The position numbers and the translations under genes were made by a program. A stretch of 27,039 bases of DNA from UBA12151 sp964600645 (GTDB taxonomy: Bacteria; Patescibacteriota; Minisyncoccia; Moranbacterales; UBA9337): assembly GCA_964600645.1 (NCBI GenBank), contig CAZRJL010000005.1, forward strand, positions 1-27,039, in the 5' to 3' direction. Within the stretch, counting starts at the first letter, position 1, and each line of letters starts with the position of its first letter. The notes beneath the pieces are model-generated. The model worked only from the letters and a program-made list of their open reading frames with translations, made no database searches and was not told the DNA's origin. Shown in pieces: positions 6,905 to 13,319 of this stretch.

Positions 6905-7023
6905 GGTTTTCCGAAGAAATGTTTTTTTCGCTTTTGCCCGTGCCCCCCCTGTCCGTATCGCTATGCGAAGCGTTGCAGGCGGGTCGAAAGGGCCGGAGAA
7001 AAATAATTTTTTCGGAAAATCGG
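6905..7023. repeat. Inverted-repeat element, family A copy 2
   Basis: It has the same ends as the elements at 379-461 and 10716-10833 (GGTTTTCCGAAGAAATG at left, TTTTTTCGGAAAATCGG at right). Its centre, including the palindromic GTATCGCTATGCGAAGCG, is almost identical to copy 3. It separates the redox group from the peptide/UvrA-like unit. Confidence 0.8.
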
Positions 7024-7073
7024 ACAAACATCTTATGATCGTGCAAATCCTATATTTAAAATTGCCAGAAAAA

Positions 7074-7367
7074 CTATTCTGAGATTCGATTTTTAACTTC
7101 TCCCTTTATCCTATCATCAATTTGATCCGGAAGAAAATCTCCCTCCGGATTGTGCTCAGTCGCCTCGCGATAGACAAAACTTTCAACTTTATCCGCCATA
7201 TTCCTCAAAAATTCCTCTTCCATCTTGCCAAATCTAATACCCCAAGACCCGTCATCTTCTTTCACGAACTCAAAAACCTTCTCATTCTTGTGCATCCCGG
7301 AAAGCACAATCCAAGTCCCGCCAAAAAACAAAAAAAGAATAAACGAAATTATACCAAAAGTTTTCAT
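7074..7367 (-). CDS. Small membrane-anchored protein downstream of the UvrA-like ATPase
   Basis: This 97-residue protein has a hydrophobic N-terminal helix (about 4-23) and a charged soluble tail of about 70 residues (FVKEDDGSWGIRFGKMEEEF... ending KGEVKNRISE). It starts 3 bp after the stop of the UvrA-like gene and is almost certainly translated from the same message as that ATPase and the Cys-rich peptide. No family is recognised. In peptide-toxin loci a small membrane protein in this position can be an immunity protein. That is only an analogy here; it could equally be an accessory of the ATPase. No SD is seen at its start. Confidence 0.6.
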   Translation of the reverse strand: MKTFGIISFILFLFFGGTWIVLSGMHKNEKVFEFVKEDDGSWGIRFGKMEEEFLRNMADKVESFVYREATEHNPEGDFLPDQIDDRIKGEVKNRISE

Positions 7368-7370
7368 ATT

Positions 7371-8777
7371 TTAAAGCCTTATTACATAATCACTGTTATT
7401 GATCAACTCCTCTCTATTTTCCGCTATCAAAACTGTATTAGTTTTATCAATAATTTTTTGCAACACCTTGACCAAAATCGGCAGATCACTCAAATGCAAA
7501 CCTCGAGATGGAATGTCCAGAATATATAAACATCGGTCGCCAAGTTTTTTGGAAAGAATTTTAGCCAAGCGTACTCGTTGCGCCTCGCCTCCGCTCAAGG
7601 TTCCAGACTTTTGTCCGAGCGTCAAATATCCTAAGCCAACTTCTTGTAAAAATCCCAATTTTCTTTGCACTATCGGAAATCCCTCAAAAAGATCGACTGC
7701 GTCATCAATTGTCATTCTCAAGAGGTCAGGAATGGAAATTCCTTTATATTTTATTTCCGAAATCACTTTCAATTTATCTTTTCCGTCACGAGTATTGAAA
7801 CTGAAATGAGATTTTTTTAATTTTTTACGCTTACTTTCTGGCAATCCAGCATACACGCCTCTAATCACATCCCAAACGCCCAAATATGTTGCCGGCGTGC
7901 TTGTTGATATTGAACTCAATAATGATTGATCCACATAATATGAACGCCTCACGTGCGTCTTACCTTCAATACTGCTAAATCCGGTGCGATGTTTCCAAGC
8001 ATCCTTACCCTTGAAAAGCGCGCCGTAAGCCACTTCCAATAATGTTGATTTTCCGGTGCCCGTTCTTCCGGAAATACAAATCAGACTTCCAAGGGGAAAT
8101 TTCAAGATATAATTACTGAAATTGTTTTTGGTAATGCCCTTAATAGCCAGTGAATATTTTTGCATACTTTTTGCTTTTTGACTGGGATTTCTTTTATAAT
8201 CCACTTTCTCGGCTTTATCCGAAAAAACATATTCGACTGTTGGGGTTTTGGCTTTTTTATATTTTTCAATTGTTCCCTGGAAAACAATTTCGCCGCCCTT
8301 GCTTCCGGCTTCCGGTCCGAATTCGATCACATAATCCGCGTTAGCGATAATATCCCGATTATGCTCGACAACAATAACGGAAATTCCTTTTTTCACGCTA
8401 GTTTTCAATTGCTTCAAAATTTCTTCCCTATCTTCCTTGGCAAAACCGGCGCAGGGCTCATCAATAATCAACAAATTTCCCTTCTTTGCTTTTTTTATTA
8501 TTTCGTCCAATCTTTTGCGATTAGTTTCTCCTAAACTCATTCCGGATTCCGCTTTCACTTTTTGACCGATTGCATATGTCGTCGGCAATTTGCTCACGCT
8601 CGCCTCAACTTTTTTTCCCTGCGAAAAAGCATACAGCACATCATACACCAATGATGACTTTCCGCTGCCACTTTTTCCAACCACAACCACAAGCATACCC
8701 AAAGGAATGTCCACGCTAACATTTTTCAAATTATTGGCCGTCGCATTTTTAATCTGAATACTATTTTTTGAATTCAT
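7371..8777 (-). CDS. UvrA-like twin ABC ATPase lacking zinc fingers and UvrB-binding region
   Basis: The product is 468 residues from the ATG at 8777; a longer frame would run into the upstream hairpins. Half 1: Walker A GKSGSGKS (34-41), degenerate signature MSLGETN (80-86), Walker B LIIDEP (103-108), switch VEHN (137-140), then the UvrA-type ADYVIEFGPEAGSKGGEIVF (147-166). Half 2: Walker A GRTGTGKS (237-244), VDQSLLSSISTSTPATYLG (282-300, compare UvrA IDQS..R.NPATY.G), FSFN, VGLGYLTLGQ and a perfect signature LSGGEAQR (394-401). Walker B is then LYILDIP, with Ile422 instead of the catalytic Glu, and Asn instead of the switch His. The UvrA zinc-finger insertion is replaced by a short linker, and UvrA is about twice as long. 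It is not a repair UvrA; it may be a soluble resistance, translation or regulatory ATPase. Confidence 0.85.
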   Translation of the reverse strand: MNSKNSIQIKNATANNLKNVSVDIPLGMLVVVVGKSGSGKSSLVYDVLYAFSQGKKVEASVSKLPTTYAIGQKVKAESGMSLGETNRKRLDEIIKKAKKGNLLIIDEPCAGFAKEDREEILKQLKTSVKKGISVIVVEHNRDIIANADYVIEFGPEAGSKGGEIVFQGTIEKYKKAKTPTVEYVFSDKAEKVDYKRNPSQKAKSMQKYSLAIKGITKNNFSNYILKFPLGSLICISGRTGTGKSTLLEVAYGALFKGKDAWKHRTGFSSIEGKTHVRRSYYVDQSLLSSISTSTPATYLGVWDVIRGVYAGLPESKRKKLKKSHFSFNTRDGKDKLKVISEIKYKGISIPDLLRMTIDDAVDLFEGFPIVQRKLGFLQEVGLGYLTLGQKSGTLSGGEAQRVRLAKILSKKLGDRCLYILDIPSRGLHLSDLPILVKVLQKIIDKTNTVLIAENREELINNSDYVIRL

Positions 8778-8790
8778 AAAATTTATTTTT

Positions 8791-8836
8791 AAAGGCTCGT
8801 GCGACGAGCCTTTTGTTGTGCTGGTAAAATTCCAGC
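8791..8836 (-). promoter_or_regulatory. Two hairpins between Cys-rich peptide and UvrA-like gene
   Basis: On the minus strand a 5-bp hairpin (8820-8824/8832-8836) is followed by a perfect 10-bp GC-rich hairpin AAAGGCTCGT/ACGAGCCTTT (8791-8800/8804-8813), ending 13 nt before the ATG at 8777. There is no proper T-tract after it. It could be a leaky terminator or mRNA stabiliser that makes peptide transcript exceed ATPase transcript. Confidence 0.55.
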
Positions 8837-8844
8837 TATATATC

Positions 8845-9003
8845 TCACCTGCAAGCTGTGCATGCCGTACACGCACAACATGCCGCCGCCTTCTCTAAGT
8901 CCTCACTGACAACCTTCAATGAAGGTTTGCTGAAAGGTTGCCTAAAGGCGGAGAAGATTTCAATTCGAGGATTGAAATATTTTTTTCTAACCTCAGGTTT
9001 CAT
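8845..9003 (-). CDS. Cys-rich 52-residue peptide (precursor-like or leader peptide)
   Basis: A short gene from ATG 9003 to TGA at 8845. The N-terminal 40 residues are charged and Cys-free (MKPEVRKKYFNPRIEIF... VVSEDLEKAA). The C-terminus is AAACCACTACTACR, with five Cys as CC-x-C-xx-C-xx-C interspersed with Ala/Thr. Translation signals are the best in the window: a near-complete SD GGGGGTGAT (9007-9015), 3 nt from the ATG, and a near-consensus promoter at 9064-9092. The UvrA-like ATPase and a small membrane protein follow on the same strand. The leader/core layout resembles ribosomally made, modified peptides. A metal-binding peptide or a cysteine-codon attenuator peptide are alternatives. 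There is no signal peptide or membrane segment, and no modification enzyme nearby. The gene is well supported; the function is not. Confidence 0.75.
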   Translation of the reverse strand: MKPEVRKKYFNPRIEIFSAFRQPFSKPSLKVVSEDLEKAAACCACTACTACR

Positions 9004-9063
9004 AATATCACCCCCTTTCTTTGAGGTAAGAAATAACTGCTAAAAAGAACAACCACTACGCTT

Positions 9064-9092
9064 AGTATAGAAAATTACATCTCGAAAGTCAA
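9064..9092 (-). promoter_or_regulatory. Near-consensus sigma-70 promoter for the Cys-rich peptide unit
   Basis: On the minus strand TTGACT (9087-9092), a 17-nt spacer and TATACT (9064-9069). Transcription would start near 9057, giving a leader of about 54 nt before the ATG at 9003. It lies after the strong terminator at 9127-9160, so the unit is independent of the exporter genes. Confidence 0.8.
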
Positions 9093-9126
9093 AACCATAA
9101 CCTTACAATTTTTTATTTGCATCAAT

Positions 9127-9160
9127 AAAAAAACGGGCTCAAGAATTTTTCTCGAACCCG
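9127..9160 (-). terminator. Strong intrinsic terminator
   Basis: On the minus strand CGGGTTCGAGAA, loop AAA, TTCTTGAGCCCG (12 pairs, two G-U) is followed by seven T. It ends transcription from the exporter operon and from the small unit that starts near 9327. Confidence 0.9.
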
Positions 9161-9185
9161 CCTTCTTGGAATGAATTTATAGATT

Positions 9186-9278
9186 TCAGCCAAAGATGAA
9201 CCTTCCGGCTAAAAATAAGCCCTTCTTAATTTTTCTTTTAAATCTCCTCCACCTTCTTCTCTTCATTCTTCTCTTCAT
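9186..9278 (-). CDS. Possible 30-residue highly basic peptide
   Basis: The ATG at 9278 opens 30 codons ending in TGA at 9186. The first 19 residues are almost all Lys/Arg with one Trp and one Phe (MKRRMKRRRWRR...), and the last 11 are hydrophobic/Gly (GLFLAGRFIFG). This composition is like a cationic membrane-active peptide. It has its own promoter (9334-9361) and a following terminator (9127-9160), but only a weak SD (AGGG, 4 nt away). A stronger SD (GGAGGAGG, 9316-9323) instead faces a TTG-started 23-codon frame (9309 to 9238) in another register. The purine-rich 12-bp tandem repeat here makes a chance Lys/Arg/Glu frame quite possible. Confidence 0.3.
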   Translation of the reverse strand: MKRRMKRRRWRRFKRKIKKGLFLAGRFIFG

Positions 9279-9309
9279 TCTTCCCTCTCTTTATTTTTTT
9301 GTTATTCAA
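9238..9309 (-). CDS. Alternative 23-codon TTG-started charged peptide
   Basis: TTG at 9309 is placed 6 nt after a strong SD GGAGGAGG (9316-9323) and encodes Asn/Lys/Glu-rich residues (NNKKIKRGKNEEKNEEKK...) to TAA at 9238. It overlaps the 9186-9278 frame in a different register. It may act as an upstream frame coupled to that one, or neither may be translated. The region 9004-9421 has no gene longer than the short frames described. Confidence 0.25.
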   Translation of the reverse strand: MNNKKIKRGKNEEKNEEKKVEEI

Positions 9310-9333
9310 CAAAATCCTCCTCCAAGACATATA

Positions 9334-9361
9334 ACTATAACAGAAACATTCAGAATGTCAA
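9334..9361 (-). promoter_or_regulatory. Promoter of a short unit between permease and Cys-rich peptide
   Basis: On the minus strand TTGACA (9356-9361, consensus -35), a 16-nt spacer and TATAGT (9334-9339). The predicted transcript is about 200 nt and ends at the 9127-9160 terminator. Confidence 0.6.
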
Positions 9362-9421
9362 ATGGAAGGAGTGTTTAGCCTAAATTATTCAATGTTTTAT
9401 CCCTATCTGCGCTATGGAATT

Positions 9422-10669
9422 TTATTCGTATCGCAATGCTTCCATTGGAGAAACTCGCGAGGCTTTGCGCGCGGGATACATTCCAAAAATTATTCCAATG
9501 CCTATTGAAACCAGCGCCGCCACAATTACCGACCAAAAAGAAACCAGAAACGGCCAAGTATAGCCCAACGCCTGAACGACAACCGAAATAACAAAAGAAA
9601 GCACAACTCCGATAACAATTCCAATCGCTCCGCCTAAAAAAGATATGGTTGCCGACTCTACCAAGAATTGCAAAGCAATGTCGATATTTCTGGCGCCAAT
9701 CGCTTTGCGCAGTCCCACTTCTCGAATCCGCTGGTTGACCGCAATAAGCATCACGTTCATAATTCCCACTCCTCCGACAACCAACGAAATGGTTCCAATG
9801 GCTAAAAGAAAATATCTCAAAGCATCCGTTATATTAGAAATCGTTTCAATCGCCGCCGCCTGATCACGCACGGAAAAATCATCATCGGCCGGATCATCAA
9901 TATCATGCTGATTGCGCAAGGTTATTTTTGTGTTTTCAATAGCAACCGCGATTAAATCACTGCTTCTCACTTTCAATCTCACAAAACCAAGATGATTGAT
10001 TCCCAAAAGCAAATTCTGCGCGGTACGCAGGGGAATATATATCGTATCATTTTGACTGGATGTTCCAAAAGCGGCACTGCTCCGGCTTTTTAAAACCCCG
10101 ATAACCGAAAAATTATTATCATCTATTTTTATTTTCTTGTTCAGAGGATTTTCTTCTCCGAATATTTCTTTTGCCACCTCGCTTCCCAATACCGCCACGC
10201 GGGAAAGATTTATTTCCTCTTCTTCATTCAGGAATCTTCCCGCTTCCATTTCCGCATTCTCGACATTGACATAACTTGCCGTCGTGCCGGTAAAAGAAAA
10301 AGCAAAATCCGCTTCCTCATATTTTATTTTACTCGTACCCATAACATAACCGGCAACATCTTCAACTTCGGGAATATTTCTTTGATCTTTCATTGCTTGC
10401 AAATCATCATAAGTAAGCGTTGTTATAGAAATTCCCAAAGCCGCCGCCGGAGGACCTTCATCATCCGAAGCTCCCGGAAGCACCCCAATCAAATTTGATC
10501 CGATACCGCGAACCTGATCCAAAATCAATTCTTGCGCTGAAAGTCCGACTGCCATAATGATAATCACTGATGCCACTCCAATAATAATTCCCAGAATAGT
10601 CAAAAAAGAACGGAATTTCGCCGCCACCAAATTCTTATATGAAATTTTAATCGGATTCAATAAGCGCAT
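9422..10669 (-). CDS. MacB/FtsX-type ABC transporter permease
   Basis: The 415 residues have the MacB-like topology: one N-terminal helix (about 20-42) after LLNPIKISYKNLVAAKFRSF, a large extracytoplasmic MacB_PCD domain (about 45-280, including LLGINHLGFVRLKV), then three helices in the FtsX domain with the conserved VGGVGIMNVML and VNQRIREVGLRKAIGAR. The C-terminus YPARKASRVSPMEALRYE is the classical ending of this family. It forms the membrane part of a tripartite exporter with the ATPase (10863-11591) and adaptor (11652-12644). In monoderm bacteria the equivalent set (YknXYZ) protects against peptide toxins; the substrate here is unknown. A family A repeat sits between this gene and the ATPase. 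Confidence 0.93.
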   Translation of the reverse strand: MRLLNPIKISYKNLVAAKFRSFLTILGIIIGVASVIIIMAVGLSAQELILDQVRGIGSNLIGVLPGASDDEGPPAAALGISITTLTYDDLQAMKDQRNIPEVEDVAGYVMGTSKIKYEEADFAFSFTGTTASYVNVENAEMEAGRFLNEEEEINLSRVAVLGSEVAKEIFGEENPLNKKIKIDDNNFSVIGVLKSRSSAAFGTSSQNDTIYIPLRTAQNLLLGINHLGFVRLKVRSSDLIAVAIENTKITLRNQHDIDDPADDDFSVRDQAAAIETISNITDALRYFLLAIGTISLVVGGVGIMNVMLIAVNQRIREVGLRKAIGARNIDIALQFLVESATISFLGGAIGIVIGVVLSFVISVVVQALGYTWPFLVSFWSVIVAALVSIGIGIIFGMYPARKASRVSPMEALRYE

Positions 10670-10715
10670 AGCGTTTGGATTATCTAAGATTCATAAAATC
10701 AGACAAAGCGCACTA

Positions 10716-10833
10716 GGTTTTCTGAAAAAATGTTTTTTTCGTAGCTGCCCGTGTCCCCCTGTCCGTATCGCTATGCGAAGCGTTGCAGGCGGGTCGAAAT
10801 GGTCGGAGAAAAAATGTTTTTTCGGAAAACCGG
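10716..10833. repeat. Inverted-repeat element, family A copy 3
   Basis: It has the same inverted ends as the copies at 379-461 and 6905-7023. The centre (CTGTCCGTATCGCTATGCG...) is nearly identical to copy 2. It sits inside the exporter operon, between ATPase and permease genes. Confidence 0.8.
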
Positions 10834-10862
10834 ACGAATGTTTTTCGAGTATGTATATTCTA

Positions 10863-11591
10863 TTATTTCAACATCTCTCCATCCTTGGCGATTCTTCTTT
10901 CTTTGACAATTTCATCGGAAATAATATTTCCATCTTTTACATATAAAATTCTCTTAGCGTGCCGGGCAGTGAAAGTTTCGTGCGTCACCAAAATAATTGT
11001 TTTTCCTTCATTGTTCAATTTTTGCAAAATTTTCATTATTTGCGTTCCCGATTTGGAATCCAAATTACCAGTCGGCTCGTCGGCAAAAATCAAACTCGGA
11101 TTATTCACCAATGCTCTAGCAATCGCCACTCTTTGTTTTTCCCCTCCGCTAAGCTGATTGGAAAAATAGTTTATTCGATGTTCCATCATCACACTGCGCA
11201 ATGCTTCTTGAATTTTCTCCTCATTGCTCCGATCTCGCCCGATAACTTTATGATCATAGAGCAAGGGTAATTCCACATTTTCAAAAACAGTTGTTCGCGG
11301 CAACAAGTTGAAAGTTTGAAAAATGAATCCGATTTTTTTATTTCGCAAATCCGCCAAATAATCATCGGAAAATTCATTGGTGTTTTTTTCATCAAAAAAA
11401 TATTCCCCGCCAGTCGGCCTGTCGAGAAATCCCAAAATTTGCATCAAAGTCGATTTTCCCGATCCGCTCGGACCCATTATTGCCACAAAATCACCTTCCT
11501 CCACGACAAAATTGACCCCGCAAACCGCCTGAGTTTTTACGCCTTCGTTATCATATATCTTGCAAAGATTTTCAACTTGAATCAGGGGCAT
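10863..11591 (-). CDS. MacB/LolD-type ABC transporter ATPase
   Basis: The product is 242 residues from the ATG at 11591 (MPLIQVENLCKIYDNEG). This start matches the family; an ATG 24 bases upstream would add only eight unrelated residues. Walker A is GPSGSGKST (40-48), Q-loop FQTFNLL (91-97), signature LSGGEKQRVAIARAL (147-161), Walker B LIFADEPTGNLD (167-178), and the switch His is in LVTHE. All catalytic residues are intact. GNLD after Walker B is characteristic of the LolD/MacB/FtsE branch. It powers the permease at 9422-10669 together with the adaptor upstream. It is about 60 bp from the adaptor gene, with a strong hairpin in between. Confidence 0.95.
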   Translation of the reverse strand: MPLIQVENLCKIYDNEGVKTQAVCGVNFVVEEGDFVAIMGPSGSGKSTLMQILGFLDRPTGGEYFFDEKNTNEFSDDYLADLRNKKIGFIFQTFNLLPRTTVFENVELPLLYDHKVIGRDRSNEEKIQEALRSVMMEHRINYFSNQLSGGEKQRVAIARALVNNPSLIFADEPTGNLDSKSGTQIMKILQKLNNEGKTIILVTHETFTARHAKRILYVKDGNIISDEIVKERRIAKDGEMLK

Positions 11592-11605
11592 TTTAATATA
11601 CAATC

Positions 11606-11640
11606 GGAGGCTCAACCTCCATTATGGAGGTTGAGCCTCC
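11606..11640. promoter_or_regulatory. Perfect 16-bp hairpin inside the exporter operon
   Basis: GGAGGCTCAACCTCCA (11606-11621), loop TTA, and its exact complement (11625-11640) lie between the adaptor stop and the ATPase start. There is no T-tract on the minus strand, so mRNA processing or stabilisation, or a partial terminator, is more likely than full termination. Confidence 0.7.
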
Positions 11641-11651
11641 TTAAAATAAAA

Positions 11652-12644
11652 TTATTTTGCAAATGTCACTACCTTATCTCCCTCTTTCAATCCTGAAACA
11701 ATCTCAATCATTCCACCATCCCCTCCAAGCCCGACTTCCACCTTGACTTTTTCCGTCTTATTTTCCGAAAGCAAAATCTCTACTGTTTTGATTCCGTTTT
11801 CAGTCGCAATTGCTCGCTCCGGAATCATCAAAACATTTTCTTTTTTCGCCGTCGAAATATCCGCGTCCAAGCTCATTCCTATTTTTATTCTCTCGTCACC
11901 GCCAAGAAGTTTCATTTTGGTTTTGTAATACACTACCCCGGAAATAACAGTTGACGCCGGATCAATTTCCACCACCTCGACTTCAAAAACATCTTCATTG
12001 GAGAGCGCGTCAAAAACCACTTTTGCTTTTTGCCCCAGCTTCACTTCGGCGATGTCCGATTCGGGAATATTGGATTCGATTTCCAAATTTCCCTCGCTTG
12101 CCACAGAAATAACCGCCACACCGACAGTCGCCACTTCTCCTTCTTTGATATCTACCGCCGTAACAATTCCATCAACCGGAGAATAGAGATTGGATCGCGC
12201 TAATTGATTTGCCGCGGTTCGTACCGCCGCGCGCGCTTTTTCCGAAGTATCTTTTTCCGCTTGACGTTCTTCGGGCTTGAGAGTGTCCCAATTTCTTCTG
12301 GCAAGTTTTTCCGCTTCAATTTGAATATTCAAAGCCAATTGAACTTCTTGTAGTTGAGAATTCAATATACTATCATCCAACTCGGCGATAAATTGCCCCT
12401 GCGAAATAATATCTCCTACGGAAACATCCACCGACTCGACGCGCCCGGAAAGCTCAAAGGCCAAATCAACTTGATTTTTCGAAACCATCACACCGGTAAC
12501 CGAAACTGTTCTTTCAATATTTCCTCTTTTTACTTCTTCGGTCGTATATTCAACCGCCGGTTCTTTTGATTTGAAATACCAAAAGCCACCAACAATAATC
12601 ACAATAACAACAGCCCAAATAATTCTTTTTTTCATTTTTGACAT
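11652..12644 (-). CDS. HlyD/MacA-type exporter adaptor protein
   Basis: This 330-residue membrane-fusion (adaptor) protein has an N-terminal membrane anchor (about 6-24) after MSKMKKRI and no lipobox. The first barrel/lipoyl half contains VTGVMVSKNQVDLAFELSGRV and GDIISQGQFIAELDD. A short alpha hairpin follows (about residues 90-150), then the second lipoyl half LYSPVDGIVTAVDIKEGEVA, beta-barrel and membrane-proximal domains (VLMIPERAIATENG...). The C-terminus has VEVGLGGDGGMIEIVSGLKEGDKVV, typical of RND/MacA-type adaptors. The short hairpin suits a monoderm-type YknX/MacA pump. It is first in the three-gene exporter operon. Confidence 0.92.
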   Translation of the reverse strand: MSKMKKRIIWAVVIVIIVGGFWYFKSKEPAVEYTTEEVKRGNIERTVSVTGVMVSKNQVDLAFELSGRVESVDVSVGDIISQGQFIAELDDSILNSQLQEVQLALNIQIEAEKLARRNWDTLKPEERQAEKDTSEKARAAVRTAANQLARSNLYSPVDGIVTAVDIKEGEVATVGVAVISVASEGNLEIESNIPESDIAEVKLGQKAKVVFDALSNEDVFEVEVVEIDPASTVISGVVYYKTKMKLLGGDERIKIGMSLDADISTAKKENVLMIPERAIATENGIKTVEILLSENKTEKVKVEVGLGGDGGMIEIVSGLKEGDKVVTFAK

Positions 12645-12684
12645 AAATTTTTAAAATTTCATTTTTATCCTTAATTTTCCCCTT

Positions 12685-12733
12685 GTCATTCCCGTTTTTC
12701 CCATTTGTCATTCCCGCCTCCGCGGGAATGACA
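12685..12733. repeat. TGTCATTCCCGC palindromic repeat
   Basis: TGTCATTCCCGCCTCCGCGGGAATGACA (12706-12733) is a near-perfect palindrome, preceded by a partial direct copy TTGTCATTCCCG at about 12685. It is related to the hairpin ending the 1442-1571 element and lies between RNase H and the exporter operon. Confidence 0.7.
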
Positions 12734-12785
12734 GAAAAAGAAAGAGCCCAGATAAACTACTCTTACTTAGTGTATTTATAAAAAA

Positions 12786-13214
12786 CTATAGCAATCTTCC
12801 TTGTTTCTCTTTCTCATCCAGCGCCAGATTAACAATCTCATCGGCAATTTTGTTTTTTTCTCTTGGTACGTGAAAAAATGAAACTTTTCCAAAATCCAGC
12901 ATCAAATTCCAAATCTCAATAAAATATTTCTGAATCCGTTCTTCTTTTAATTTATATTTATGCGTAAGTTGTTTGACCACCAGCTCGCTATCCAAAAAAC
13001 ATTCAATTTCCGCTTGCTTGGCTTTGGTTTTTCCCAGCAATGCTTTGGTTTTTTGCAAACCCAAAATGAGCGCTTCGTATTCCGCTTCATTGTTGGTTTT
13101 TCTTCCGATACATTCTCCGAATTTTTTTCCGAGAGTCTCGATCCAAACTCCAACCGCCGCCGGTCCAGGATTCCCCCGCGACCCGCCATCAGTATACATC
13201 ACAATTTTTTCCAT
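12786..13214 (-). CDS. rnhA: Ribonuclease HI family protein
   Basis: The product is 142 residues from the ATG at 13214 (MEKIVMYTDGGSRGNPG). Six extra residues upstream in the same frame do not resemble the family. Catalytic carboxylates align with RNase HI: D9 in YTDGGSRGNPGP, E45 in NNEAEYEAL, D75 in FLDSELVV and D125 in KIADEIVNLAL. It degrades the RNA strand of RNA-DNA hybrids in the cytoplasm. The protein is of the compact type without a hybrid-binding domain and lacks the long basic protrusion of the E. coli enzyme. No SD precedes the start. It lies between a terminator and the exporter operon. Confidence 0.92.
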   Translation of the reverse strand: MEKIVMYTDGGSRGNPGPAAVGVWIETLGKKFGECIGRKTNNEAEYEALILGLQKTKALLGKTKAKQAEIECFLDSELVVKQLTHKYKLKEERIQKYFIEIWNLMLDFGKVSFFHVPREKNKIADEIVNLALDEKEKQGRLL

Positions 13215-13253
13215 ATGCAATAATTTTACCACTCATCCGATTTGTGGGCAAAT

Positions 13254-13291
13254 AAAAAAACAGGCAAACCGCAGCTTCGCGATTTGCCTGT
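13254..13291 (-). terminator. Intrinsic terminator after the beta-barrel-like gene
   Basis: On the minus strand CAGGCAAATCGC, a short loop, GCGGTTTGCCTG is followed by a run of T. The stem has one non-Watson-Crick position. Confidence 0.85.
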
Positions 13292-13319
13292 TGATGCTAA
13301 CTAAAAAACTTAACAGATA

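Noticed and set aside
7122..7529. 135-codon plus-strand frame
   Set aside because: It is antisense to the small membrane protein and the end of the UvrA-like gene, with shadow-like composition and no translation signal.
7371..8777. Housekeeping excinuclease UvrA
   Set aside because: It is about half the length, without zinc fingers or UvrB-binding region, and with one catalytic site lost, so it cannot be the repair enzyme.
8778..8876. Upstream extension of the UvrA-like ATPase by 33 codons
   Set aside because: It would be translated through the GC-rich hairpin and overlap the end of the peptide gene; the ABC fold begins after the ATG at 8777.
8858..9043. 61-codon plus-strand frame over the Cys-rich peptide
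   Set aside because: It is antisense to the peptide gene, which has a promoter, SD and sensible codons. The plus frame has no SD or promoter that I can see.
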